DNA from: Thermococcus sp.
Lineage (GTDB): Archaea > Methanobacteriota_B > Thermococci > Thermococcales > Thermococcaceae
Assembly: GCF_015521605.1 (NCBI RefSeq)
Contig: NZ_WANV01000024.1
Location: forward strand, 1-57,008
Reading direction: 5' to 3'
DNA: 57,008 bases
This document shows, in pieces, positions 9,104-17,019 of the stretch; the stretch's first letter is position 1, and each line of letters starts with the position of its first letter. The notes beneath the pieces were generated by a model that was not told the DNA's origin, searched no databases, and worked only from the letters and a program-made list of their open reading frames with translations. The position numbers and the translations under genes were made by a program.

Positions 9104-9520
9104 TCAAACCAGCTCCCTTCCGGTGGTCGTCATCACGAGCTTCCCATGCTTCACTCCCTTCAGGCTTATCAGCCTCTCGGCTATCTCCTTTATCCGGGTG
9201 GCCTTGCCCTTGACCACGACCACCTCAAGGCAGTTGTGTTCATCCATATGGACGTGGAGGCTTGAGATTATCTCATCAACGTAGTCGTGCTGCAGGTCGA
9301 GCAGTTCCTTCACGACATCGGCCTCGTCGTGGTTGTAAACTATGGTGATTGTACCTGCAACGTCCCTGTCACCTTCCTCCCATTCGTGTCGGACTATGAA
9401 GTCCCTCATCATGTCCCTTATGGCCTCGCTCCTGTTAACATAGCCCTTTTCCTCGATTATACGGTCAAACTTTTCAAGCAGCTCATCGGGAACCGAGACT
9501 CCAAAGCGTGTGATCTTCAT
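9104..9520 (-). CDS. nikR: Nickel-responsive transcription regulator NikR
   Basis: Ribbon-helix-helix repressor with a C-terminal ACT-like nickel-sensing domain. Residues 1-45 hold the DNA-binding part [19 protein letters not shown]. The nickel ligands are present: a histidine in LQHDYVDE, then the HxH and Cys of [11 protein letters not shown]. 138 residues, typical for the family. The start at 9520 follows GGTGGTGTC; the frame is open much further upstream, but that part is the antisense of the next gene. No nickel transporter or hydrogenase gene is next to it, so its regulon lies elsewhere. Confidence 0.95.
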   Translation of the reverse strand: MKITRFGVSVPDELLEKFDRIIEEKGYVNRSEAIRDMMRDFIVRHEWEEGDRDVAGTITIVYNHDEADVVKELLDLQHDYVDEIISSLHVHMDEHNCLEVVVVKGKATRIKEIAERLISLKGVKHGKLVMTTTGRELV

Positions 9521-9540
9521 GACACCACCGTGATTTCTTT

Positions 9541-9578
9541 GAACGTCATCGTTAAAAACGTGACGCGAAAGCCTTTTA
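9541..9578. promoter_or_regulatory. nikR divergent promoter with inverted repeat
   Basis: The 81-base gap between nikR and the divergent gene contains CGTCA (9544-9548) and TGACG (9561-9565), an inverted repeat with a 12-base spacer. The spacer holds CGTTAAAAACG, which on the minus strand supplies the nikR TATA element (TTTTTAACG). A plus-strand TATA (CTTTTATT, about 9571-9578) places the start of the other gene at or just before its ATG. The repeat is a candidate autoregulatory operator; that is inference. Confidence 0.45.
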
Positions 9579-9601
9579 TTCCCGGGGGAAAATGTAGCCC
9601 T

Positions 9602-10048
9602 ATGCCAATCGAGGAGCTCTACGCAACAGCAACCAGAGAGCTGGCGAAGGACCTCGTTTTCGAGATAGACGACGAGCCGGTAACACTTTCGATAAGGGGT
9701 GTCCTTCTTGCCAGAACCGACTCCAAGGGCCACAACTTCTCGTTCTTTGAGCTTAGCGGGAACGAGTTCGTCCTTGCGGTTCAGATGAGGGGCTTCGTCG
9801 TATATCTTGGAATCGAATCGGATGAGGAGCTGGAAGAGGAGGTCTACCCCGAGCTCGTCAGGGCACTCCTCGAACACCTGACGCCGCAGATAGCCCTCCT
9901 GATAACCAAGGCGGAAAAAGAGTACCGCGGAAGGGCGGATCTGCTCCTCGACGATGACATGAGCCCCGACTTAAAGGAGTTCTTCTACGGCCTTCTGGTC
10001 AAACACCGGAAGGGCAGGCCAATATACGAGCAGACCGAAGTGGCCTAA
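9602..10048 (+). CDS. Conserved hypothetical cytosolic protein
   Basis: 148 residues, [20 protein letters not shown], acidic, no membrane segment, alternating beta-strand and helix pattern. The first ATG after the plus-strand TATA box is at 9602 and would make the mRNA almost leaderless; the longer open frame upstream runs through nikR and is not used. It is divergent from nikR and overlaps the next convergent stop by four bases. I do not recognise a functional family. Confidence 0.75.
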   Translation: MPIEELYATATRELAKDLVFEIDDEPVTLSIRGVLLARTDSKGHNFSFFELSGNEFVLAVQMRGFVVYLGIESDEELEEEVYPELVRALLEHLTPQIALLITKAEKEYRGRADLLLDDDMSPDLKEFFYGLLVKHRKGRPIYEQTEVA

Positions 10049-11046
10049 CTGAGGAGTTCAACAAGTACAAGCGCCACGAGCATCAGGGCAAGAACAAGCA
10101 CGGTTCTCTTCGTGTAGAGCTTTGCCGCCCTCTTTTCATAGTAGCTCCTCGGGGAGACGTTGAGGATGTAGAGACCAAGAAGAGAACCGCTGAGAAGGCC
10201 GAGGACGTTTTCCACGGTGAGCACGAGTGAGCCGGCGAAAACGTCCCACCAGCCCATCGCGAGGGAGATACCTATAACCGCTGTTGGGGGGACTAGGGCG
10301 GCCGCTATTGAGACCCCAGCCAGGATCTCCGGGATTCTGCTGACTATGGCAACTATCCCGGCGTAGCCAAGGATTATGGCAAGGAGTATGTAAACCAGCC
10401 CGGAGTCGCCGCGAATGAGTATCTCGTGGGTTGGCTCGGGGGGCATCGAGCCGGCAAGCTTGAGGGCCAGAGACACAAGGAGAGCAGACAGAAATATGAC
10501 TCCAAGGAGCTTTAGGATCGATGAAACGGCATCGAGGGCGTCCCTCCCCTTGCCCATGACGATGTTGAGGGAGAAGCCGTAGAGCGGACCGAGGATGGGC
10601 GATAGGAGCATGGCCGAGATTATCATCACGATGCTGTCGTTTATCAGGCCGAAGAGGGCTATTATCGATGCCACAGCACCGAGGGTGAGCTGAATCGGAT
10701 CGACCCGGGCCTGGTTGTTGGCGTTTTCGATGAGCCCCTCAATGGCGGCGAGACTCCAGCGGCGCTTGAATTTTCTGAGCGACTTGGCCGAGTTGGCGTA
10801 TTTTACCGACTTTCCGCTGACCGGAGTCCAGGTTATCGAGGAGTGGCCCTTTCTCAGGTCAACGGCCTTCATCAGCTCGTCGACGACGTCGTTAATCACG
10901 AAATCCGGCACGAGGACGGTGAATTTAAGCGCCCGGTGCCCGTTGCTCTGAACTTCCTCGAAGTAGAACTGGAGACCCCACCCGACCAGAACCTCCTTTA
11001 CCTTCTCACCCTCACCCTCGTCGCAGTAGATTTCCAGCCGGAGCAT
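10045..11046 (-). CDS. DUF389 membrane protein
   Basis: 333 residues. An N-terminal cytosolic region of about 110 residues (MLRLEIYCDEGEGEKVKEVL) is followed by a membrane region with about six to eight helices holding the family patterns LTLGAVASIIALFGLINDS, MIISAMLLSPILGP and GVSIAAALVPPTAVIG. This matches the DUF389 / TIGR00341-like family, whose function is not established. The ATG at 11046 is preferred because the N-terminus then matches the family; the open frame upstream is antisense to the divergent gene. Confidence 0.85.
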   Translation of the reverse strand: MLRLEIYCDEGEGEKVKEVLVGWGLQFYFEEVQSNGHRALKFTVLVPDFVINDVVDELMKAVDLRKGHSSITWTPVSGKSVKYANSAKSLRKFKRRWSLAAIEGLIENANNQARVDPIQLTLGAVASIIALFGLINDSIVMIISAMLLSPILGPLYGFSLNIVMGKGRDALDAVSSILKLLGVIFLSALLVSLALKLAGSMPPEPTHEILIRGDSGLVYILLAIILGYAGIVAIVSRIPEILAGVSIAAALVPPTAVIGISLAMGWWDVFAGSLVLTVENVLGLLSGSLLGLYILNVSPRSYYEKRAAKLYTKRTVLVLALMLVALVLVELLS

Positions 11047-11149
11047 GGCGCATCGTTTCAATTTGGGCGGTGCTCCTAATAACGCTACCGCTTCAAAGGG
11101 GTTTGAAGGGGAGGGAGCCGTTATAAAATCCGGCACCGTAGTGATCACC

Positions 11150-11806
11150 ATGAAGGGACTTACCCTATCGCTCCTCCTTGGGATTCCCCTGCTCCTCGCG
11201 GCATGGGTGGTCGTCCAACTGAATGCATCGGCTGGAGCTCTGCTCTTCATAACAGCGTTCACGTTCCCGCTCATCCTCATGGGGAGGTATTTTCACGAAA
11301 ATCCCCAGAAGGCGGCCGTCTTCGTGGGCGTTATGGTGGTGCTAACGCTCCTCTTCAGACCACCTCCAGTCTCCGGCCCCAACATCTATTTCGGCCTTCA
11401 CTTTGCCACAGGCTGCTGGAAGCCCGAAGAAAACCCCTGGCCGCTTAACGGGAGCGCGGACGTCGCCTATTCCTGCTTTTACCTTACCGAGTCCGGGGTT
11501 CTCCACGTCTCCGGGATGGCGTGGGAGAAGACGTGGGTGAGGCTTCCTGTGACCGGGCGCGTTGTTGTTTTAGATGCTCCCCTGGGGAAGGCAGACAAGG
11601 TCTATCTGGCCGCCGTCGAAAGGGCAGAAGAATCCGGGTACGAGCCGGTAGTAGAGAATCGAACTGCAAGAGCAACGCTCCTGCGGAAGGGAAGCCAGTG
11701 CGTCTATATAGCGGAGAGAAACGTTTTGGGAGAGGGCATCGCGGTGGTCTCCGCACGCGGGAACTGCGAAGCGGTGGAGGAATTCGCCCGGATTCGGAGC
11801 AGTTGA
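11150..11806 (+). CDS. Membrane-anchored exported protein, unknown function
   Basis: 218 residues. Three hydrophobic stretches lie in the first 70 residues (MKGLTLSLLLGIPLLLAAWV, then two more), followed by an extracytoplasmic domain with three to four cysteines (FATGCW, AYSCFYL, SQCVYI, RGNCE) that may form disulfides. The start at 11150 follows GTGATCACC, which matches the GGTGATC end of the anti-Shine-Dalgarno. The longer frame from 11045 is rejected because it overlaps the start of the divergent gene. No family recognised. Confidence 0.75.
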   Translation: MKGLTLSLLLGIPLLLAAWVVVQLNASAGALLFITAFTFPLILMGRYFHENPQKAAVFVGVMVVLTLLFRPPPVSGPNIYFGLHFATGCWKPEENPWPLNGSADVAYSCFYLTESGVLHVSGMAWEKTWVRLPVTGRVVVLDAPLGKADKVYLAAVERAEESGYEPVVENRTARATLLRKGSQCVYIAERNVLGEGIAVVSARGNCEAVEEFARIRSS

Positions 11807-12176
11807 GGGGGCACTTCGAACCGTGAGACCCACTTTGTCACCGTGACAAAAAGACGCCAGGCTTTTTGCAATTTCCTGCCCGATGGCCAATCCGACGACC
11901 GAAAGGCTCTTAAGTGATGCAATGTTCAATACTTCGATGCCCCATGCGGTACAGGAGTGATTGTTTTTGGCTACCCTGAGGGTTTCCTGAATCCCAACGT
12001 TAGCTCACCGATTTTTGGACGGGATTGCTTTTGGCGTTGACCTGAGGGGGGAGAGTTTTTGGTGTTTACACCGCCATACTCGACTTCTCTGCCGTAGCTG
12101 AGGCCTTCACGCTCGTTATTCCCTCATTTTTGGGACTTCTTTCTCCGGAAAGACTTCAAAACCAGGAGGTGGTAGA
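11807..12176. other. 370-base gap with a 17-base palindrome and possible gene remnant
   Basis: No intact gene is seen. TTTGTCAC-C-GTGACAAA (11834-11850) is a perfect palindrome and operator-like. From about 11935 the plus strand has coding-like stretches that need frame changes: first VIVFGYPEGFLNPNVSSPIF, then DGIAFGVDLRGE, then [20 protein letters not shown] reading almost to the trpB2 ribosome-binding site. This could be a decayed gene; I cannot name a family, and the assignment is weak. Confidence 0.3.
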
Positions 12177-13502
12177 ATGAAAGCTGTTCTGCCGGATGGA
12201 AGGATACCCAAGAGGTGGTACAACATCTTGCCGGACCTTCCGGAGTCCCTAGCCCCGCCACTCGACCCGGAGACAGACGAGCCAATGGATCCGGAGAAGC
12301 TTCTGAGGATTTTCGCGGCCGAGCTGGTCAGGCAGGAGATGAGCACCGAGCGCTACATTAAGATACCAAAGGAAGTCCGTGAACTCTACACCAAGATAGG
12401 CCGCCCGACGCCGCTTTTCCGAGCAACGAACCTTGAGAAGGCCCTCGAAACGCCAGCGAGGATATACTTCAAGTACGAGGGAGCGACGGTAACCGGAAGC
12501 CACAAGATAAACACCGCTCTGGCACAGGCCTACTACGCCAAAAAGGAGGGCATCGAGAGGCTCGTCACCGAGACCGGCGCAGGCCAGTGGGGGACGGCAT
12601 TGAGCCTCGCAGGGGCCTTGCTCGGGCTTAAGGTTCGCGTTTACATGGCGAGGGCGAGCTACCGGCAGAAGCCCTACAGGAAGACGATAATGCGCCTCTA
12701 CGGTGCAGAGGTCTATCCAAGCCCGAGCGACAGGACGGAGATAGGAAGGAAGTTCCTCTCTGAAGACCCGGACCACCCCGGCGGGCTGGGCATAGCGATA
12801 AGCGAGGCCATTGAAGACGTCCTCCGCGACGAAAGGGCCCGCTATTCCCTCGGAAGCGTCCTCAACCACGTCCTCATGCACCAGACGGTCATCGGCCTGG
12901 AGGCAAAAGAGCAGATGAATGAGTTTGAAGAGCCGGACGTGATAATAGGCTGCGTCGGCGGCGGAAGCAACTTCGCCGGCCTGGCTTACCCCTTCGTGAA
13001 GGACGTCCTCGACGGCAAAGAGGACTACGAGTTCATAGCGGTCGAGCCGAGGGCGGCACCGACAATGACCCGGGGCGTTTACAGGTACGACTACGGCGAT
13101 TCGGGTGGCTACACACCGAAGATGAGGATGCACACCCTCGGCCACACCTACTACGTCCCGCCGATACACGCCGGTGGTTTACGCTATCACGGCCTTGCCC
13201 CAACGCTGAGCATACTCATCAACCACGGCATCGTCAAGCCGGTAGCTTACCACCAGAACGAGGTCTTCCGGGCGGCCGAGCTGTTCGCAAAGACCGAGGG
13301 AATAATACCCGCCCCCGAGAGTGCACACGCAGTGAAGGGGGCAATAGACAGGACGCTGAAGGCGAAGGGTGAAGGAAAAGAAGAGGTCATTCTCTTCAAC
13401 CTCAGCGGTCACGGCCTGCTCGACCTCAAGGGATACGAGGACTACCTCGACGGAAGGCTTGAGGACTACGAGCCTGACGGTTTCCCGGCGCTGGAGGGCT
13501 GA
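12177..13502 (+). CDS. trpB2: Tryptophan synthase beta chain, TrpB2 type
   Basis: PLP enzyme that makes tryptophan from indole and serine. 441 residues, the longer TrpB2 (COG1350) form, not the TrpB1 that partners TrpA. The PLP lysine is Lys110 in [11 protein letters not shown]; the phosphate-binding loop is [11 protein letters not shown] and the C-terminal signature is LFNLSGHG. Ribosome-binding site GGAGGTGGTAGA. No other trp genes surround it, which fits the TrpB2 habit of standing alone and possibly salvaging indole. Confidence 0.94.
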   Translation: MKAVLPDGRIPKRWYNILPDLPESLAPPLDPETDEPMDPEKLLRIFAAELVRQEMSTERYIKIPKEVRELYTKIGRPTPLFRATNLEKALETPARIYFKYEGATVTGSHKINTALAQAYYAKKEGIERLVTETGAGQWGTALSLAGALLGLKVRVYMARASYRQKPYRKTIMRLYGAEVYPSPSDRTEIGRKFLSEDPDHPGGLGIAISEAIEDVLRDERARYSLGSVLNHVLMHQTVIGLEAKEQMNEFEEPDVIIGCVGGGSNFAGLAYPFVKDVLDGKEDYEFIAVEPRAAPTMTRGVYRYDYGDSGGYTPKMRMHTLGHTYYVPPIHAGGLRYHGLAPTLSILINHGIVKPVAYHQNEVFRAAELFAKTEGIIPAPESAHAVKGAIDRTLKAKGEGKEEVILFNLSGHGLLDLKGYEDYLDGRLEDYEPDGFPALEG

Positions 13503-13518
13503 GGCTTTCTTTTCCATT

Positions 13519-14217
13519 TCATTTGAGCCTTGACAGAATCCTCCTCGGATAGAAGTTCAGACTCGCCCTCGCCTGCGGTGTTTCCATGCCCAGGTTTATC
13601 CCGAGGCTCATGAGGTCCCTCGGAGAGCGGACGTCCCACCGGCTCTCGGCGGAACTTGTTATAAAGCGCGGAACATCGTACTTCCTGACGAGCTGCCAGG
13701 TCTTCGTCATGAAGCGGAGGATCTGAACCCTCTCATAGGGATTGGCAGTGAGGAGCGGCGCAAGGGAGAAACCTATGGCAACCCCCTTTTTCGCCGCTAT
13801 CTTCGCAAGAACGTGGTCGAAGCCGGGGTCTTTCCTCCCGAGCCACGGGCTTATGAGTGCATCGACGCCGGCCTCAAGGGCGAAGCGGTTTACCCTCATG
13901 TCGCCGCCCTGGACATATATGAGGGCCTTTAAATTGCGGTTCTTCACCTCCCGGATGAGGCTCGGCTTTCTGGTGACTACGAGCAGTGCGACCCGGCCAT
14001 GCCTCTCGCGAAGCTCCCTGAGATCCTCCTTCAGCGCACCCCAGTCCGGAGAGCCCTCAAGGGTGAGCTTTTTGGTGAAGACAACCTCGTCGAACCACTC
14101 GCTTGCCAGCTCGTAGGCCTCCCCGTTCCTCACGTCCATTTCCACGAAGTAGTCGCGGGAGAAGGAGAGCTCCTCGGCTTCAACTCTTTCACTGTCCGGG
14201 CTCATTCCTCCAGCCAC
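13519..14217 (-). CDS. rnp3: RNase P protein subunit 3 (Rpp30)
   Basis: Subunit of archaeal RNase P, which trims the 5' leader of pre-tRNA. TIM-barrel-like Rpp30 family; FVEMDVRNGEAYELASEWFD and FITSSAESRWDVRSPRDLMS are family landmarks. 232 residues from a GTG at 14217 (MAGGMSP); the alternative ATG at 14205 overlaps the upstream stop as ATGA but has its ribosome-binding site almost touching. The start is therefore uncertain by four codons. It is translationally linked to the RNA-binding gene upstream, as in the predicted archaeal exosome/RNase P gene cluster. Confidence 0.92.
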   Translation of the reverse strand: MAGGMSPDSERVEAEELSFSRDYFVEMDVRNGEAYELASEWFDEVVFTKKLTLEGSPDWGALKEDLRELRERHGRVALLVVTRKPSLIREVKNRNLKALIYVQGGDMRVNRFALEAGVDALISPWLGRKDPGFDHVLAKIAAKKGVAIGFSLAPLLTANPYERVQILRFMTKTWQLVRKYDVPRFITSSAESRWDVRSPRDLMSLGINLGMETPQARASLNFYPRRILSRLK

Positions 14218-14657
14218 TCCCTCACGGCTTTGACGACGGCCTCCTTCTTCATCGGGAAGGCCTTGACCTTTATCCTGACCTGAATGGTGTCCCCGCCTTC
14301 GTCTATCTCCGGCTCGCCTAGATAAGCCTTCTGCTTGTTGAAGCGGACGTAGAGGGTTCCCTCCTCGTCGACCTTCTCGTCGAGATTCTCCAAGAGGTAC
14401 CCCCTGTCCTCCTCGCTCAGCAGTTCCTTGAAGTAGTCAATGAACTTCCTAACGGCCCTGCTCCTCTTTATCTCGACGTTGACGACCTTGATGGGGTTTC
14501 CAAAGAAGCCGGTGGTCTCGTCGATGTCGAAAATCACATCGTCGTCATCGATCTCTTCCGGAATGAATGTGGCAATCGCCTCAAGAACCTTGTCCTCATC
14601 CTCTGTGGCGTGGATGAAGGTGGTAATCCTGACGTGATGGGCCCTTAGGTTTGCCAT
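14202..14657 (-). CDS. Exosome-associated RNA-binding protein (COG1325)
   Basis: 151 residues, MANLRAHHVRITTFIHATED, acidic, alpha/beta. It matches the archaeal COG1325 / DUF54 family, a predicted RNA-binding exosome-associated protein usually encoded beside Rpp30, as here. ATG 14657 is chosen with ribosome-binding site GGTGATAGAA; a GTG at 14666 is in frame. Its stop overlaps the Rpp30 start. Biochemical role is not established for the family. Confidence 0.8.
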   Translation of the reverse strand: MANLRAHHVRITTFIHATEDEDKVLEAIATFIPEEIDDDDVIFDIDETTGFFGNPIKVVNVEIKRSRAVRKFIDYFKELLSEEDRGYLLENLDEKVDEEGTLYVRFNKQKAYLGEPEIDEGGDTIQVRIKVKAFPMKKEAVVKAVREWLEE

Positions 14658-14728
14658 TTCTATCACCGGAGTGAATTGGGAAAGCGGCTTTAAAAGATAA
14701 CCCCGCTTTTGTGGGAAATCTTAAATAG

Positions 14729-14759
14729 TTTTCCCACCAAGGTTCTCTTGGTGGAAAAA
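14729..14759. promoter_or_regulatory. Palindromic operator over the vapBC promoter and ribosome-binding site
   Basis: CCACCAAG-GTTCT-CTTGGTGG (14734-14754) is a perfect inverted repeat. It continues outward as TTTT/AAAA after a single mismatch, making 13-base arms over 14729-14759. It starts a few bases after a TATA-like CTTAAATAG (about 14719-14727), and its right arm is the GGTGG ribosome-binding site of the antitoxin. It could be the operator for autorepression by the antitoxin, or an RNA hairpin that hides the ribosome-binding site. Confidence 0.65.
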
Positions 14760-14999
14760 ATGCTGACCAGAGTTGACTCAAAGGGGCGCCTCTATCTCCC
14801 CAAAGCTATGAGGGAAGGCCTTCCAGATGAGGTTTATCTCGTTAAGCTCGATGAAGGAATACTGATCGTGCCGAAGCCCCAAGAACCCCTCAGAGAACTC
14901 GAAGAACTAGGAAAGAAACTCCCGGACAAGACCCTCCACGAACTCAAGAAGGAAATACTGAGGGAAGCCACAAAAGAGGTACTGGAGGAATCTGAATGA
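14760..14999 (+). CDS. vapB: VapB-type antitoxin (AbrB/SpoVT fold)
   Basis: 79 residues. The N-terminal swapped-hairpin DNA-binding domain reads MLTRVDSKGRLYLPKAMREG, the classic AbrB pattern, followed by a helical C-terminus that would bind the toxin. ATG 14760 is chosen over GTG 14751 because the GGTGG site then has five-base spacing. It overlaps the toxin start by four bases (ATGA). Expected to neutralise VapC and repress its own operon. Confidence 0.88.
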   Translation: MLTRVDSKGRLYLPKAMREGLPDEVYLVKLDEGILIVPKPQEPLRELEELGKKLPDKTLHELKKEILREATKEVLEESE

Positions 15000-15364
15000 T
15001 ATACGCAGACACCGATTTCTTCCTCGCACTAATGAAGCCAGGCGACTGGCTCAAGGAGAACGCAGAGAAAATCCTCAAAAAATACAGCGGCCAGATAACA
15101 ACCTCGGAAACTACGTTTCTCGAACTGCTAATTGTGGCAAGAAAGTACGACCTTGACCCGATAAGGTTAACCTCAGCCGTTATGGCCCTGACAGGAAGAG
15201 AGGACGACGTTTACCTGAGGGCGGCCTACTACATGAAGGAGCATGACCTCAACCCCTTCGACGCCTTTCATGCGGCAAAATGCGGGGGAGTTATAATAAG
15301 CTCGGACAGGGTCTATGAGAGAATCGGGATCAAGCGGATAAGGCTTGAAAATCCTGAAGAATAA
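14996..15364 (+). CDS. vapC: VapC toxin, PIN-domain ribonuclease
   Basis: 122 residues. The PIN acidic residues are in place: Asp5 (IYADTDFF), Glu38/Glu43 (TTSETTFLEL), Asp89 (NPFDAFHAA) and Asp104 (ISSDRVYE). VapC toxins cleave RNA, often tRNA or rRNA; the target of this one cannot be read from sequence. Coupled to vapB by ATGA. The active site looks intact. Confidence 0.9.
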   Translation: MIYADTDFFLALMKPGDWLKENAEKILKKYSGQITTSETTFLELLIVARKYDLDPIRLTSAVMALTGREDDVYLRAAYYMKEHDLNPFDAFHAAKCGGVIISSDRVYERIGIKRIRLENPEE

Positions 15365-15426
15365 GCAGCCATTAAAGACCCTTGGGAAAACATTCCCATA
15401 ATCCTCGCGCTTGGATGAATGCAACG

Positions 15427-16869
15427 TTATCTTCTTTTTCTCAGGAAAACCAACAAGACAATTACCATAACAGCAAGAGTAACCAAAGTAAGTGATGCTA
15501 AAGACATACTATTCTCCGAATTTCTGGATAATACTGAAAGTATTTCCGGGGTTATATCGCGGAATTTGCCATTTTTAAAGAGATATGCTCTGTTTTCATT
15601 AAATACCACCACCCCTCCACAGCAAAATGATACCCTGTAATTATTGTTTCTAAGGGCATTTGGGAGCTCAATTGAATTTCCTGACGTGAGTTCAAACATG
15701 TCAGTAGAGTTGAAGAGGAAGACTGAATCTCCCCCAGGAGCTACGAGCATACTTCTGGACTCAACCTTTAGCGCGGGGAATCCCTTTAGCTCCCCCGTAT
15801 TGACCACTCTGAGGTAGTTGTTTCTGGCTTTTAGGGAACCGAGTTGGACGAGTGAAAAACCTTTGAGTTCAAATAGATTGAGCAGGATGCGGGTTCCCCC
15901 GTTAGCAGGGACTCTCGAAAGAAGATAACTCCTATTGGAGGCCATTACTGGATAGAGCGTTGTGTAGCCTTTAAATGTGTGTATCTTGACGAAATCGGTG
16001 CCGTTAAATAACCAGATAATAGAAACCGAATCATTACGCGGATCTCCGTCAAAAAGCACCGGTTTTCCGATCCACACCTCTGGAGGATACGGCCCTTCTC
16101 CCAGCTCTCTTTCTTCCAATCTTCGATTGTGGATTAGAACCAGAGAAGAGTCCCTAACGGCAAATAACTTAACCCAACCGCCATCCGCGGATACTGTAAC
16201 CAAATTTTTGCTGTCATTAATTACCAAGCCCACCGAGTATATACCCGTTCTGCTGAAGTTGTACTCGTCGAGTAGCTTCCCATTCTCGTCTACCAAGTAC
16301 GCAAGAGATCCTTCAACGAGCCAGGCGTTTAGTGCTGGAATCCATATTGCCGGCCCCGAGACGTTCAAGGGGATTAGATTTTCGTCCTCTAAGAGGTAGT
16401 TCTTAAAGATAAAATCACATTCCCCAGTGCTGGGGTCATCGTTAGAACCCTGCATTATAAACGTCAGGAAGTACTCCTTCCCATTCCACTTAACCTCCAG
16501 GTCGTTATCGGTGCACAGACTTCCCCTACTGAAAGTTTTAATAAGCCTGAGCCTGCCTTTGCGATACGTGTAAAGCCCAACAGTCCCCCGCTCTCCCTTC
16601 TGGAGGAGCCAGTATTCGCCGTTCCAGTGCCGCACTTGATAATGACCCAAGGTAAAGTTGAGCCGTTCAGCTTCAAAGGAGTGGCCATCGTAAACTACAC
16701 TGTAAAGCTCATCAGAGGCTTCATTGAAGACCAGAAAGGCAATCCTGTCTCCGGTGGAGTAGGCGTCCAATATTTTCAGGCCATCTTCCATACCCCATGC
16801 AGGAATGGGGCCGATGAGCAGAAATAAAAGCAGGGTGAAAAAACCAGTACTCTTCACCATTCGGGACAT
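15427..16869 (-). CDS. Surface-anchored exported protein, unknown function
   Basis: 480 residues. A signal peptide (MSRMVKSTGFFTLLLFLLIG, cleavage near PIPAWG) is followed by a large beta-rich extracellular domain with repeated strand-turn units that suggest a beta-propeller. The C-terminus is one membrane helix with an RKRR stop-transfer end. Many N-glycosylation sequons (NFT, NVS, NRS, NST) are present. Ribosome-binding site GGTGAGAAGGCA. It resembles the next gene upstream in design (signal peptide, beta domain, C-terminal anchor). Function unknown. Confidence 0.75.
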   Translation of the reverse strand: MSRMVKSTGFFTLLLFLLIGPIPAWGMEDGLKILDAYSTGDRIAFLVFNEASDELYSVVYDGHSFEAERLNFTLGHYQVRHWNGEYWLLQKGERGTVGLYTYRKGRLRLIKTFSRGSLCTDNDLEVKWNGKEYFLTFIMQGSNDDPSTGECDFIFKNYLLEDENLIPLNVSGPAIWIPALNAWLVEGSLAYLVDENGKLLDEYNFSRTGIYSVGLVINDSKNLVTVSADGGWVKLFAVRDSSLVLIHNRRLEERELGEGPYPPEVWIGKPVLFDGDPRNDSVSIIWLFNGTDFVKIHTFKGYTTLYPVMASNRSYLLSRVPANGGTRILLNLFELKGFSLVQLGSLKARNNYLRVVNTGELKGFPALKVESRSMLVAPGGDSVFLFNSTDMFELTSGNSIELPNALRNNNYRVSFCCGGVVVFNENRAYLFKNGKFRDITPEILSVLSRNSENSMSLASLTLVTLAVMVIVLLVFLRKRR

Positions 16870-16970
16870 TGCCTTCTCACCGAGTTGAGGTTTGTGGATT
16901 CATGAGTATAAATGTAGTGTTTGACGAGCTTGACATCAGACGGATAGGAGTAAAAAACGGAAGAACGAGA

Positions 16971-17019
16971 TTGGGCGTCAGTGAAGAGGTTCACTGAAAA
17001 CACCCCTACCTACGCCCAA
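16971..17019. repeat. Nested inverted repeat at the 3' end of an exported-protein gene
   Basis: An outer repeat TTGGGCGT (16971-16978) / ACGCCCAA (17012-17019) encloses an inner perfect hairpin CAGTGAA-GAGG-TTCACTG (16979-16996), with a 15-base one-sided bulge. The outer arm at 17012-17019 lies within the last codons of the 17006-18037 gene. On the minus-strand transcript it would form an 8-bp stem capped by a 7-bp hairpin, a candidate terminator or mRNA end structure. Confidence 0.55.
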
